Source: Nocardioides ferulae (GTDB taxonomy: Bacteria; Actinomycetota; Actinomycetes; Propionibacteriales; Nocardioidaceae). From it: DNA of 64,000 nucleotides. The first letter of the stretch is position 1. Each line of letters starts with the position of its first letter. Under the pieces are notes generated by a model. It was given only the letters and a program-made list of their open reading frames with translations, searched no databases and had not been told where the DNA came from. Shown here piece by piece: positions 22,315-31,553 of this stretch. The position numbers and the translations under genes were made by a program. The stretch lies in the NCBI RefSeq assembly GCF_003660455.1, contig NZ_QZVR01000005.1, forward strand, positions 62,001 to 126,000, in the 5' to 3' direction.

Positions 22315-22779
22315 ATGGACGAGGTGGCCTTCCGCGCGGCCGGCAGCGCCGACGTCGACGAGGTGGTCGACTTCTGGTCGCGGGCCGCCGAGAACGGGGC
22401 CCGGCCCGTCGACCGGCCCGAGCTGGTCCGGCGGCTGGTCGAGCACGAGCCGGAGGCGCTGATGCTCGCCACGCTCAACGGGCGGATCGTCGGGACGATC
22501 GTCGCAGGATGGGACGGTTGGCGGGCCAACCTCTACCGCCTGGCGGTCGAACCCGAGTTGCGTGGACGAGGCCTCGGCCGCCGGCTGCTGGCCGGGGCCG
22601 AGGAGCGGCTGCGGGCGCTCGGCGCCGAGCGGTACTGCGCGATGGTGCTCGACGAGAACGAGCTGGGCAGGTCGCTGTGGGAGTCGACCGGCTACACCCG
22701 GCAGGGAGAGTGGCGGCGCTGGGTGAAGCCCGTCCTCGAGGACGGCGGGCCACCAGACAAGGGAGGGCTCGGGGGGTGA
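22315..22779 (+). CDS. GNAT-family N-acetyltransferase
   Basis: The 154-residue protein begins DEVAFRAAGSADVDEVVDFW and contains GTIVAGWDGWRANLYRLAVEPELRGRGLGRRLLAGAEERL, with the acetyl-CoA loop R-G-R-G-L-G, then VLDENELGRSLWESTGYTRQGEWRRWVKP. This is close to small GNATs such as YpeA. GGGAGG precedes the ATG. Substrate unknown. It diverges from the PEP-mutase-like gene. Confidence 0.88.
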   Translation: MDEVAFRAAGSADVDEVVDFWSRAAENGARPVDRPELVRRLVEHEPEALMLATLNGRIVGTIVAGWDGWRANLYRLAVEPELRGRGLGRRLLAGAEERLRALGAERYCAMVLDENELGRSLWESTGYTRQGEWRRWVKPVLEDGGPPDKGGLGG

Positions 22780-22852
22780 GGAAGCCTCTCTTCGGGTGGC
22801 TCACCGCCGAGGCGATCTCGCTCACCGGCACCCGGCCGGTGGGCCGAGGGGC

Positions 22853-23488
22853 TCAGGCCGGGACCGGCAGCCCGTGCTGGCGGGCATAGGCGTCGCGGCA
22901 GGCGCGGGCACAGAAGCCGTGGGTCGTCCCGCCGTGGTCGAGGGTGATGGCCCGCGGCCCCAGGCGGACCTGCATGCCGCACATGGGATCCACCACGACG
23001 CCCTCGGGCAGTGGTCCCGACGGGTCGGGGTGCGCCCGGTGCTCTTCGGTCATGTAGGCCAGGACGTCGTCCGACGTGGCCGGCCGACCGGCCAGGCCGA
23101 GGCACCCGTCGTGGACGCCCACGACATTCACCCACAGGTCGTGGCCCGGCCGCTCCCACCCCTGGTCGGCATCCCAGGCACGGACAGCGCGGCCGATCAG
23201 CGAGATCAGCTGGCTGCCGGCCTCCTGGCGCCACGACTCCGGCACGGTGACCGTGATCCACAGCGGCGGTGTCGACTGCGCCGACCATGGCCCGTGCCCG
23301 GTCGACCAGTCCTCCAGCTCCCGGAACCCGAGATGGGCCATGGAGCGTGCCCGACGCAGCGTCGCCTCGGGCACGGCGGCGGACTCCTCCGGTCCGCCCA
23401 GGAACGCGGTGACGAGCCGGGCGACGAGAGCACGGCGTCGTCCGACGTCCAGAGCTCCGGCGGGTGTGGCGATCTCGACCAGGTTCAT
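22853..23488 (-). CDS. Tautomerase-like domain fused to a YHS metal-binding domain
   Basis: The 211-residue protein has two parts. The first (1-150) looks like two tautomerase/MIF-type repeats (MNLVEIATPAGALDVGRRRALVARLVTAFL and PPLWITVTVPESWRQEAGSQLISLIGRAVRAW). The last 45 residues are a YHS domain (VVVDPMCGMQVRLGPRAITLD, then HGFCARACRDAYAR), whose cysteines may bind metal. I know of no characterised protein with this pair. Its ATG overlaps the stop of the upstream NTF2-like gene by 4 bp, so translation is coupled. Confidence 0.65.
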   Translation of the reverse strand: MNLVEIATPAGALDVGRRRALVARLVTAFLGGPEESAAVPEATLRRARSMAHLGFRELEDWSTGHGPWSAQSTPPLWITVTVPESWRQEAGSQLISLIGRAVRAWDADQGWERPGHDLWVNVVGVHDGCLGLAGRPATSDDVLAYMTEEHRAHPDPSGPLPEGVVVDPMCGMQVRLGPRAITLDHGGTTHGFCARACRDAYARQHGLPVPA

Positions 23489-23907
23489 GCCCTGCCTCCC
23501 GCCTGGGGGTGCGCCTCGGCCCCGACGGGGGCTCGGTCCAAGAAGGTGATGACCTCCGCGATGCGGCCGTCCTGGTCCACCGTGATCAGGTCGGTGCCTT
23601 CCGCGAACGAGTCGTCGCCGCGGACGATCTCCCAGCGCAGTCGAGCCCGGTCCCGGAGGACCTCAGGCTCCCGGCGCGCGATGAAGGCGACGTCGCCGAG
23701 GTGCTCGGCGAATCGAGCGCTCAGCTCCAGCAGGTGGGGCACCCCGCGCCACTCGCCGAGTGGGGCGAGGTAGTGGACGTCGTCGTGGAACACGGTGGCG
23801 GCCAGCGCGGTTTGGTCCGGCCCGGGATCGCAGTTCCAGAACCGCAGGTAGCGTGACACCGCCGTGGCGGTGGTGCCGGCGGACTCGGTCGGCTTCTCGG
23901 TGCTCAT
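23485..23907 (-). CDS. NTF2-like/SnoaL-like protein
   Basis: The 140-residue protein matches the SnoaL fold: AVSRYLRFWNCDPGPDQTALAATVFHDDVHYLAPLGEWRGVPHLLELSARF, then RARLRWEIVRGDDSFAEGTDLITVDQDGRIAEVITFLD. It is likely a small ligand-binding or isomerase-type protein. AAGGAG lies 6 nt before the ATG at 23907. It forms a coupled pair with the tautomerase/YHS gene (4-bp ATGA overlap) and diverges from an XRE/MmyB-like regulator, which probably controls both. Confidence 0.82.
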   Translation of the reverse strand: MSTEKPTESAGTTATAVSRYLRFWNCDPGPDQTALAATVFHDDVHYLAPLGEWRGVPHLLELSARFAEHLGDVAFIARREPEVLRDRARLRWEIVRGDDSFAEGTDLITVDQDGRIAEVITFLDRAPVGAEAHPQAGGRA

Positions 23908-23983
23908 CGTCGTCTCCTTCGGGAACGGGCGGCGGGATGCCGCCGTCTGCGACGACTGTGTCCACCGCGGCGGCGGGGTGTCG

Positions 23984-24000
23984 ATGACCTGCCAGGTCAT
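23984..24000. promoter_or_regulatory. Perfect 17-bp palindrome, candidate operator for the XRE/MmyB-like regulator
   Basis: ATGACCTG (23984-23991), a central C, and CAGGTCAT (23993-24000) form an exact palindrome in the 128-nt space between the divergent NTF2-like and XRE genes, 36 nt before the regulator start. Position suggests autoregulation and control of the coupled pair. Confidence 0.6.
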
Positions 24001-24035
24001 GGCCGAGCGCCCTCCGGCGGTGGCACCCTTGCCGC

Positions 24036-24854
24036 ATGACGCTCACCCAGGAGCCCGTCGGACGACTGGTCCGGCGGTGGCGGGAACAGCGCCGCCGCTC
24101 CCAGCTCGACGTGTCGTTGGCGGCCGAGGTGTCGACCCGGCACTTGAGCTACATCGAGACGGGCCGGGCCGTGCCGAGCCGCGGCGTCATCGAGCGACTG
24201 TGCGAGGAGTTGGAGGTCCCGCTGAGAGAGCGGAACTCCCTCTACCTGGCCGCCGGCTACGCGCCGATCTACGACGAGCGCCCGTACGCCGACCTCGGTG
24301 TCGCGCGGGCAGCGGTCGAGGCCGTGCTGGCCGGCCACTTCCCGAACCCCGCCCTCGCGGTCAACGTGCGGTGGGAGCCGCTCGCGCTGAACGCGGCGGC
24401 GGAAGTGTTCCTCGGCGACCTCCCGGCGTCCCTGCTCCACCCGCCCGGCAGCGTCCTGCGCGCCACCCTGCACCCGGACGGGCTGGCTCCGCGGATCCGC
24501 AACTACGAGCAGTGGCGCGGTCACGTGGCCCGGCGGGTCCGTCGCCAGCTGGAGCGGACTGGGGCCGCCGGCCTCGGCGAGTTGCTGGCCGAGGTCGAGT
24601 CCTATCCCTGCCCGCCGGACCCGACGCAGGTCGGCCAGCCACCCGCGAACGACCTGGTCGTGCCGCTTCGGATCTCGACCGGGCAGGGAGACCTGGCCCT
24701 GCTCTATGCGACGACGGTGTTCGGCTCACCCCGGGACGTGACGCTCGACGAGATCGCGATCGAGACGTTCTTCCCCGCCGACGCGAGGACGGCCGAGATG
24801 CTGCGTGCGATCGCCGGGCCCGGCCGCGATGCCGGTGTCGGCGAGTCGTGGTGA
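24036..24854 (+). CDS. XRE-family regulator with MmyB-like ligand domain
   Basis: The 272-residue protein starts with a Cro/CI-type HTH (VGRLVRRWREQRRRSQLDVSLAAEVSTRHLSYIETGRAVPSRGVIERLC, about 8-58). An MmyB-type PAS-like domain follows (PLRERNSLYLAAGYAPIYDE, ALAVNVRWEPLALNAAAEVFLG, then LLYATTVFGSPRDVTLDEIAIETFFPAD), which in this family binds a lipid-like ligand. MmyB-like regulators commonly sit divergent to the small enzyme genes they control, as here. No clear Shine-Dalgarno; CACCCT lies 6 nt before the ATG, so the mRNA may be leaderless. Confidence 0.9.
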   Translation: MTLTQEPVGRLVRRWREQRRRSQLDVSLAAEVSTRHLSYIETGRAVPSRGVIERLCEELEVPLRERNSLYLAAGYAPIYDERPYADLGVARAAVEAVLAGHFPNPALAVNVRWEPLALNAAAEVFLGDLPASLLHPPGSVLRATLHPDGLAPRIRNYEQWRGHVARRVRRQLERTGAAGLGELLAEVESYPCPPDPTQVGQPPANDLVVPLRISTGQGDLALLYATTVFGSPRDVTLDEIAIETFFPADARTAEMLRAIAGPGRDAGVGESW

Positions 24855-24882
24855 ACGCGGCCGCTTGACCAGCACCCAGGGC

Positions 24883-25377
24883 CTATCCGTGGCGCTCCTC
24901 GTCGGTGCCGAAGCCGTCCATCGCCTCCCGCTGCTCGAGCGGGGCCAGCTCCTGGAACAGGGTGATCGGCAGGCCCGCGGGGGCGTCGAGACGCGAGTTC
25001 AGCGACTGCCAGGGGGTCACGGTCGGGGGCGCGACCAGGCGTGCGCCGGCGTCGACCAGCCGACGGGTGCCGCCCTCGGCGTCGGTGACCTCGAAGGCCA
25101 CCCGGATCCGGCCCTCGGTCGGGTGGCCCACCTCGACGTCGTCGATCATCCGGCGCTGCGCGGGATTGGCCAGCTCGAGCGTCGCCCGGCCGGCCTCGAG
25201 GATGGTCACCCTTGCGTCACCCTCCCCCTCGAAGGCGGCCTGCTCGGGCAGGCCGAGCACATCGCGGTAGAAGATCACCGCCTGCTCGTAGTCGTCGGCC
25301 TCCACCACCAGCCGCAGTTGGAGCACCGGCCGGTGATCGGCGGGGCTGGGGTCGGGAGCCGGGGGATTGCTGTCCAC
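24883..25377 (-). CDS. VOC (glyoxalase/bleomycin-resistance) family protein
   Basis: The 164-residue protein has the VOC beta-alpha pattern: LQLRLVVEADDYEQAVIFYRDVLGLPEQ, ARVTILEAGRATLELANP, IRVAFEVTDAEGGTRRLVDAGARLVAPPTVTPWQSLNSRLDAPAGLPITLF. The family covers glyoxalases, dioxygenases and drug-binding proteins; the function here is open. The GTG at 25377 lies 7 nt after a TAGTGT -10 box (leaderless), and its 5' end is nearly identical to that of the PEP-mutase-like gene. It diverges from the next gene by 58 nt. Confidence 0.85.
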   Translation of the reverse strand: MDSNPPAPDPSPADHRPVLQLRLVVEADDYEQAVIFYRDVLGLPEQAAFEGEGDARVTILEAGRATLELANPAQRRMIDDVEVGHPTEGRIRVAFEVTDAEGGTRRLVDAGARLVAPPTVTPWQSLNSRLDAPAGLPITLFQELAPLEQREAMDGFGTDEERHG

Positions 25378-25435
25378 GCTCGGCACACTAGTGGCCACCA
25401 CTCGAGGTTTTCCGGGTGTCCGTCACGATGGCCTG

Positions 25436-26587
25436 GTGCCGTTGACCGCTCGCGCCCTGAACCGAGCCACCCTCGCCCGACAGCTGCTGCTCGAGCGTGC
25501 CGACCTGCCGGTCGCCGACGCCGTACGCCGGGTGCTCGCCCTGCAGGCGCAGCAGCCGGCCTCGCCGTACCTCGCGCTCTGGAACCGGGTCCGCGGCTTC
25601 GACCCGGCCGAGGTCGACGCCGCGTTCGCCGACGGCCGACTGCTCAAGGCGTCGCTGATGCGGGTCACCCTGCACGCCGTGGCGGCCGACGACCACCCGT
25701 CGTTCCACCTGGCGCTCCAGCCGCTGCTGCGCACCACCCGCTTCGCCGACCCGCGGGTCGCCGAGAGCGGGTTGAGCGTCGCCGAGGTGGAGGGCCTGCT
25801 GCCGCCCCTGCTCGACCTCCTCGCCCACCCGAAGGGCAACGCCGAGGTCGAGGCCTGGCTCACCGACCGGGTCGGTGCGTCGGCGAAGGGGGTCTGGTGG
25901 TTGCTGCGCTGCTTCGCCCCGCTGGTGCACGCCCCCACCGGGCCGCCGTGGAGCTTCGGGCTGCGGCCCGCCTACACCCGCGCGCCGCACTGGCTCCCTT
26001 TCACCGACGACCCGCCGGGTGTCGCGGCCGCCGATTCCGCGCTGGCCGAGCTGGCGCGGCGCTACCTGCTGGCCTTCGGACCAGCCACCGTCTCCGACCT
26101 GGCCCAGTTCACGCGGGTGCAGCGCACCCGCGCCCGGCGCGCCCTGCTGGCGCTCGGGGACGCGGTGGTCGAGCTGGAGGACGCCGACGGCGCCGTGCTG
26201 TACGACGTCCCGGGCGCGTCGCTGCCCGACGAGGACACCCCGGCGCCGCCACGGCTGCTCCCGATGTGGGACAGCCTGCTGCTGGCCCACGCCGACCGGT
26301 CACGGGTGATCCCCCCTGCCTACCGCCGCGAGGTGATCCGCAGCAACGGCGACGTGCTGCCGACCCTGCTCGTCGACGGCCGGGTGGCCGGGGTGTGGCG
26401 ACCCGTCGACGGCGCTGTCGAGGCGACGGCGTTCGAGTCGCTGAGCGGCGAGCAGTGGTCGGGGCTGGAGGCCGAGGCGGCCTCGCTGGCCGTGCTGCTG
26501 GCCGAGCGGGACCCGCGCACGTATCGCCGCTACGACCGGTGGTGGACCAGCCTCCCCGCGACCGAGGTGCGGCTGCTGCCCCGGTAG
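25436..26587 (+). CDS. Winged-helix (HTH_42, AlkZ/YcaQ-like) DNA-binding protein
   Basis: The 383-residue protein belongs to the HTH_42 superfamily, which includes DNA glycosylases that unhook crosslinks. It has LTARALNRATLARQLLLERADLPVADAVRRVLALQAQQP; the Q-A-Q within this (about residue 37-39) matches the QxQ active-site motif of AlkZ-type enzymes. Further segments are LKASLMRVTLHAVAADDH, RYLLAFGPATVSDLAQFTRV and LLPMWDSLLLAHADRSRVIP. Family members are either glycosylases or uncharacterised, so a repair role is inference. Start GTG 25436. Confidence 0.85.
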   Translation: MPLTARALNRATLARQLLLERADLPVADAVRRVLALQAQQPASPYLALWNRVRGFDPAEVDAAFADGRLLKASLMRVTLHAVAADDHPSFHLALQPLLRTTRFADPRVAESGLSVAEVEGLLPPLLDLLAHPKGNAEVEAWLTDRVGASAKGVWWLLRCFAPLVHAPTGPPWSFGLRPAYTRAPHWLPFTDDPPGVAAADSALAELARRYLLAFGPATVSDLAQFTRVQRTRARRALLALGDAVVELEDADGAVLYDVPGASLPDEDTPAPPRLLPMWDSLLLAHADRSRVIPPAYRREVIRSNGDVLPTLLVDGRVAGVWRPVDGAVEATAFESLSGEQWSGLEAEAASLAVLLAERDPRTYRRYDRWWTSLPATEVRLLPR

Positions 26588-26590
26588 CGA

Positions 26591-27655
26591 TCAGGCGGGG
26601 GCGGGCCCGGTGGACTCCCGCACGACGAGACGGGTGGGCAGAGTCGCGTGCTCGACCGGGTCCGGGCGTTTGTCGCGGCGGGCCGCGAGCACCTCGGTGA
26701 GTGCTTGCACCGCGGCCTCCGCCTTGGCGGCGACGTCCTGGCTGACCGTGGTCAGCGACGGGGTCGACGTGGCGGCGAGCGGGGTGTCGTCGTAGCCGAC
26801 GACGGAGATGTCGTCCGGCACCGAGAGTCCCAGCTCGGCCGCCGCGCGCACCACCGCGTCGGCGAAGACGTCGGAGAAGCACAGCACCGCGGTGGGCCGG
26901 TCGGGTGCGCTGAGCAGCAGCCGGGCGGCGTCCAGGGCCAGGTGCGGCGGGCGGAACGGGCAGGTGACGAGCTGGGTGTCGACGCCGGCGGCGTCCAGGA
27001 CCTCGCGCCATCCCGCGAGCCGGACCCGGGCGACCGTGGTCTGGGGCTCCCCGGCCGGGTCGTCGACCCGCTGGATCCGCTCGCCCAGGGTCAGGAACCC
27101 GATCCGCCGGTGCCCGAGGTCGAGCAGGTGCTGTGCCGCGGCGCGGGCCCCGGCGGGGTCGTCGACGGTGACGTTGGGAATGCCGGCGCTGGGGCGCTGG
27201 TCGACGGTGACCATCGGGAGGCCGCGCTTGCCCAGCCAGGCGACGTCGGTCGTGTGGGGGTCGCAGAGATAGACCAGCGCGCCGTCCATGGCGACGTCCC
27301 GGGCGGGCAGGAAGTCGCCGCTCCCCGACGGCATGAGCAGGGTCAGGGCGAGCCCGCGGGCGGTCAGCGCATCGGCCACCGAGGCCAGGAACGCGCTGGT
27401 GAACTCGTCCTCGAAGGCCTCCGCGAGGCTGTCGGTGAGCAGCAGGCCCACCGACCCGGTGCGGCCGCGGGCCAGCGCCCGGGCCGCGGGGTCGGGGCCG
27501 ACGTAGCCCATCTCGTCGGCCGCGGCGAGGACCCGCTCGCGCAGCTCGGCGGAGAGCTGGTCGGGCTTGGAGAACGCGTTGGAGACCGTCATCCGGCTGA
27601 CGCCGAGACGGTCCGCGATCGACTGCAGGGTGACCTTGCCCATCGGCGCGATCAT
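26591..27655 (-). CDS. LacI-family transcriptional regulator
   Basis: The 354-residue protein has the LacI HTH (VTLQSIADRLGVSRMTVSNAFSKPDQLSAELRERVLAAADEMGYV) and a periplasmic-binding-like domain (GSVGLLLTDSLAEAFEDEFTSAFLASVADAL, MVTVDQRPSAGIPNVTVDDPAGARAAAQHLLDLGHRRIGFL, then PDDISVVGYDDTPLAATSTPSLTTV). It probably senses a sugar or nucleoside. The ATG at 27655 has GGGGGA upstream. It lies 62 nt downstream of a small gene whose promoter carries a CG-centred palindrome, so it may regulate its own transcript. Confidence 0.92.
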   Translation of the reverse strand: MIAPMGKVTLQSIADRLGVSRMTVSNAFSKPDQLSAELRERVLAAADEMGYVGPDPAARALARGRTGSVGLLLTDSLAEAFEDEFTSAFLASVADALTARGLALTLLMPSGSGDFLPARDVAMDGALVYLCDPHTTDVAWLGKRGLPMVTVDQRPSAGIPNVTVDDPAGARAAAQHLLDLGHRRIGFLTLGERIQRVDDPAGEPQTTVARVRLAGWREVLDAAGVDTQLVTCPFRPPHLALDAARLLLSAPDRPTAVLCFSDVFADAVVRAAAELGLSVPDDISVVGYDDTPLAATSTPSLTTVSQDVAAKAEAAVQALTEVLAARRDKRPDPVEHATLPTRLVVRESTGPAPA

Positions 27656-27717
27656 GACATCCCCCGCGGCAACGCCGGGACGTCGACCCGTGGCGGACCG
27701 CCCGGTCGGCGGCCGGC

Positions 27718-27948
27718 TCACCCGGGGACGCAGCCGCCGGTGGTGAGCGAGGTGGGGCGTGCGGTGGTGCTTCGCTCGGCCGGCTCGACCCGCCGGGCGA
27801 TCGCGTGCAGGGTGGCGGCGACGCCCACCCGGCTGCGGGCCAGGACGGGCCGGTGGTCGTCGGCGACGACCGGGGCGTCGGGGCGGGCGCTGAGCACCGC
27901 GCTGCGGGCGAGGTCGGTGGCGAGTCGGGCGGACGTGGGGTCGTACAT
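27718..27948 (-). CDS. Small hypothetical protein (76 residues)
   Basis: The product starts MYDPTSARLATDLARSAVLS, is basic and lacks membrane segments, and ends TTARPTSLTTGGCVPG. No family is recognised. It is real by context: GAGGAG lies 6 nt before the ATG, and a good promoter with a palindromic operator sits 32-60 nt upstream. It precedes the LacI-type regulator on the same strand and may be its co-transcribed partner. Confidence 0.6.
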   Translation of the reverse strand: MYDPTSARLATDLARSAVLSARPDAPVVADDHRPVLARSRVGVAATLHAIARRVEPAERSTTARPTSLTTGGCVPG

Positions 27949-27969
27949 GGTGGCTCCTCGAAACTGGTG

Positions 27970-28008
27970 CTGTACCGGTACAGTACGCCTGCGCGCTTTA
28001 CCGGTCAA
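27970..28008 (-). promoter_or_regulatory. Promoter with LacI-type palindrome
   Basis: On the minus strand TTGACC (-35, plus positions 28003-28008) and TACTGT (-10, 27980-27985) are 17 bp apart. The perfect 14-bp palindrome CTGTACCGGTACAG (27970-27983) overlaps the -10 end and the likely transcription start. LacI-family operators characteristically have a CG at the centre, as here, and the LacI-type gene is the second gene downstream. Confidence 0.65.
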
Positions 28009-28068
28009 GAGGTTGATCAGCCGACGCATCCTTGGCCACCGTTCGCGCCGTCGGGAGGCGCAGGATCA

Positions 28069-28121
28069 CCGGATATCCGGCGATCGCCCCACATCCCACG
28101 CGCTGCAACGCGTGGGGTGTG
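28069..28121. terminator. Hairpin after the desaturase gene, plus a 12-bp palindrome
   Basis: A 13-bp stem pairs 28090-28102 (ending CCCACGCG) with 28109-28121 (starting CGCGTGGG) around CTGCAA, with one G-U pair. It is 19 nt beyond the desaturase stop on that gene's strand. No T-run follows, so it is a stem-only terminator at best. CCGGATATCCGG, an exact palindrome, lies just beyond at 28069-28080. Confidence 0.5.
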
Positions 28122-28139
28122 CGAGAAGCGCGTGGGAGG

Positions 28140-29435
28140 TCAGGCCGGAGCGGCGATCGCCTTCGGCGCCAGCGACGCGGCGATCGCGGCCTTGCGCCGG
28201 CGTACGGCCCCGGAGGCACGCACCTCGCGCACCAGCCCGGCGAGCTTGCGCGGAGCGGTGCGCGCGGTCAGCCCGGCGGTGAAGTCGTTGGGCAGCGAGA
28301 GCCGGACCACCTTGTGCCACGCGCTGGCGACCTGCTGCGGCAGCGGCCGGGCGTTGTAGGTCAGGCCGTAGCGAGCGAACAGCTCACGGATGCGCGGCGC
28401 GATCTCGCCGTACCGGTTGCTCGGCAGGTCGGGGAAGAGATGGTGCTCGATCTGGTGCGAGAGGTTGCCCGTGAGCGTGTGCAGGAGCCGGGGCCCGGAG
28501 ATGTTGGCCGAGCCCAGCATCTGGCGCAGGTACCACTGGCCGCGGGTCTCCTTCTCGTCGAGCGCAGGCTGCTCGAAGGTCTCCACGCCCTCGGGGAAGT
28601 GCCCGCACATGATCACCGAGTGCGACCACAGGTTGCGCAGCGTGTTGGCCACGAAGGTGGCGAGCGCCGCGGGCCCGGCCGACCGGGTCGCCGCCCCCGC
28701 CAGCGCCGGCAGCACCACGTAGTCCTTCGTGGCCTGCTTGCGGATCTTGGCCAGCGTCGCCCGGATCTCGGTCTTCTTCTCCTCCGAGAAGCCCCGCCCG
28801 TCGCGCAGGTGGTCGCCCAGGTCGAGGTCGTACATCGCGATGCCGTACTCGAAGATGCAGGCGTTCACGAAGTTCCACAGGGGCTGGACGAGGTAGCGGG
28901 GCTTCCACTCCTGGTCCTCGTCGACGCGCATGATGCCGTAGCCGAGGTCGTTGTCCATGCCGAGGATGTTGGTGTAGGTGTGGTGCACCTCGTTGTGGGT
29001 GCGCTTCCACTGCGCCGCAGGCGATGCGAAGTCCCACTCCCAGGTGCTCGAGTGGATCTTCGGGTCACGCATCCAGTCCCACTGGCCGTGCAGGACGTTG
29101 TGGCCGATCTCCATGTTCTCGAGGATCTTGGCCAGCGTCAGGCCGGTGGTGCCGAGGATCCAGGCCGGGGGGAACCGCCCGGCCAGCAGCACGAACCGGC
29201 TGCCGAGCTCGAGTCCGCGCTGGACGGCGATCACCCGACGGATGTACGCCGCGTCGCGCTCGCCGCGGCTGTCGAGGACCTCCTGACGGATCGCATCGAG
29301 CTCGCGGCCGAGCTGCTCGATGTCGGCGTCGGTCAGCCCCTGGATCTGGTTGGCCGGCTTTCTCTGCAGTGCTGTCACACCCCCAAGGTTCCCCGACGCC
29401 TGGTCGCGCACGCGCGTCGGGGAGGTGACGGTCAC
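28140..29435 (-). CDS. Membrane fatty-acid desaturase
   Basis: Acyl-lipid/acyl-CoA desaturases insert double bonds using a di-iron centre held by three His boxes, all present: HNVLH (112-116), HNEVHH (147-152) and HQIEHH (327-332). The last, with Q in place of a His spacer, is the form seen in delta-6-type and DesA3-type desaturases. Hydrophobic segments flank the boxes (about 80-105 and 238-265). The 431-residue length fits. The GTG at 29435 is used here; a second GTG at 29378 (TALQRKPANQ) with GGGGGT upstream is also plausible. It diverges from psuK with a 51-nt shared promoter region. Confidence 0.93.
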   Translation of the reverse strand: MTVTSPTRVRDQASGNLGGVTALQRKPANQIQGLTDADIEQLGRELDAIRQEVLDSRGERDAAYIRRVIAVQRGLELGSRFVLLAGRFPPAWILGTTGLTLAKILENMEIGHNVLHGQWDWMRDPKIHSSTWEWDFASPAAQWKRTHNEVHHTYTNILGMDNDLGYGIMRVDEDQEWKPRYLVQPLWNFVNACIFEYGIAMYDLDLGDHLRDGRGFSEEKKTEIRATLAKIRKQATKDYVVLPALAGAATRSAGPAALATFVANTLRNLWSHSVIMCGHFPEGVETFEQPALDEKETRGQWYLRQMLGSANISGPRLLHTLTGNLSHQIEHHLFPDLPSNRYGEIAPRIRELFARYGLTYNARPLPQQVASAWHKVVRLSLPNDFTAGLTARTAPRKLAGLVREVRASGAVRRRKAAIAASLAPKAIAAPA

Positions 29436-29467
29436 ATTTCCGCGCTAGTCCTCTTCATTGGAGTGAA

Positions 29468-29481
29468 CATGCTTTAGCATG
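29468..29481 (+). promoter_or_regulatory. psuK leaderless promoter with overlapping palindrome
   Basis: The -10 box TAGCAT (29475-29480) is 6 nt before the psuK ATG, so transcription should start at the start codon. CATGCT-TT-AGCATG (29468-29481) is a perfect inverted repeat lying across the -10. A protein bound here would block transcription; PsuK itself carries an N-terminal helix-turn-helix and is an obvious candidate. Confidence 0.6.
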
Positions 29482-29486
29482 ATGTC

Positions 29487-30580
29487 ATGCACCTGACCGA
29501 GCGAGAGCGAGAGATCGTCGCGCTGCTGCGCCGCGACCCGCTGCTCAGTGCCGAGGCGATCGCCGCCCGGCTGGGCAGCACCCGCGCGGCGGTGAACGTC
29601 CACCTGTCCCGACTCGGCCGCAAGGGCGTGATCCTCGGCCGCGGCTACGTGCTCGCCGAGAGCCCGGGTGTGGTGGTCGTCGGCGGCGCGAACATGGACA
29701 TCAAGGCGCGCAGCGCCCGGCCGGTGGTGGCCCGCACCAGCAACCCCGGCACCGGCACGATGAGCCCCGGCGGGGTCGGCCGCAACGTCGCCGAGAACCT
29801 CGCCCGCCTGGGCACCCGCACCCACCTGGTCGCCTCGGTCGGCCAGGACCCCCTCGGCGACCAGGTGCTGGTCGCCACCTCCGGTGCCGGTGTGCGCGTC
29901 GAGCACGTACGCCGGAGCTCGGCGCCCACCGGCACCTACACCGCGGTCCTCGACGCCGACGGCGAGCTCGTCGTCGCCGTCGCCGACATGGCCGCCACCG
30001 AGGAGCTCGCCCCCGAGCACGTCGACGCCGCCCGCGACCTGATCGCCGCCGCCGGGCTCGTCGTCCTCGACGGCAACCTGGTCACCGCCACCCTGGCCTA
30101 CGCCCTCGACCTGGCCACTGCCGCCGGCAGTCGGGTGGTGCTCGAGCCGGTGAGCGTGCCGAAGGCCGCCGCCCTCGCCGAGCTGGTCACCCCCGACCGG
30201 CCGCTGTTCGCGATCACCCCCAACCGCGACGAGCTCGCGGCGCTCACCGACCTGCCCACCGGCAGCGACGACGAGCTGGTGGCCGCGGCGACCAGCCTGC
30301 ACGAGCGCGGCGTCGCGCACGTGTGGGCCCGCCTCGGCGAGCGCGGGTCGCTGCTGGCGTCACCGGGGCGCCACGTGTTCCTGCCGGCGATCCCGACCGA
30401 GGTCGTCGACGTCACCGGCGCCGGCGACTCCGCCCTCGCCGCCTTCTGCCACGCGGTCGTCCTCGGCGACGACCCCGTCGACGCCGCCGCCTACGCCCAC
30501 GCCGCGGCGTCCCTGACCATCGCCGCCCCCACCACCGTCCGCACCGACCTGACCGACCGACTCGTGAGGAGCCTCCTGTC

Positions 30581-30584
<4 letters not shown>
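29487..30584 (+). CDS. psuK: Pseudouridine kinase with fused N-terminal helix-turn-helix
   Basis: PsuK phosphorylates pseudouridine; PsuG then splits the product to uracil and ribose-5-phosphate. Residues 1-58 are a winged HTH (LTEREREIVALLRRDPLLSAEAIAARLGSTRAAVNVHLSRLGRKG). The rest is a PfkB kinase: VVVVGGANMDIKARS, MSPGGVGRNVAENLARLGT (sugar binding), NRDELAALTDLP, and the catalytic VVDVTGAGDSALAAF (Asp of GAGD). 365 residues, longer than a plain kinase because of the HTH. Its stop overlaps the psuG start by 4 bp (ATGA). PfkB-HTH fusions are known (the E. coli YeiI type); substrate is assigned from the psuG partner. Confidence 0.9.
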
Positions 30585-31507
<923 letters not shown>

Positions 31508-31515
31508 GCCGGTAA

Positions 31516-31553
31516 CACCTCCTGCCTGGCGGACACTTCCCTGGCAGGAGGTG
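31516..31553 (+). promoter_or_regulatory. Perfect 11-bp hairpin covering the next gene's ribosome binding site
   Basis: CACCTCCTGCC (31516-31526) pairs exactly with GGCAGGAGGTG (31543-31553) around a 16-nt loop, starting 8 nt after the psuG stop. The 3' arm contains AGGAGG, the Shine-Dalgarno of the gene starting at 31557. It could end psuKG transcription, although no T-run follows, or hold back translation of the next gene. Confidence 0.7.
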
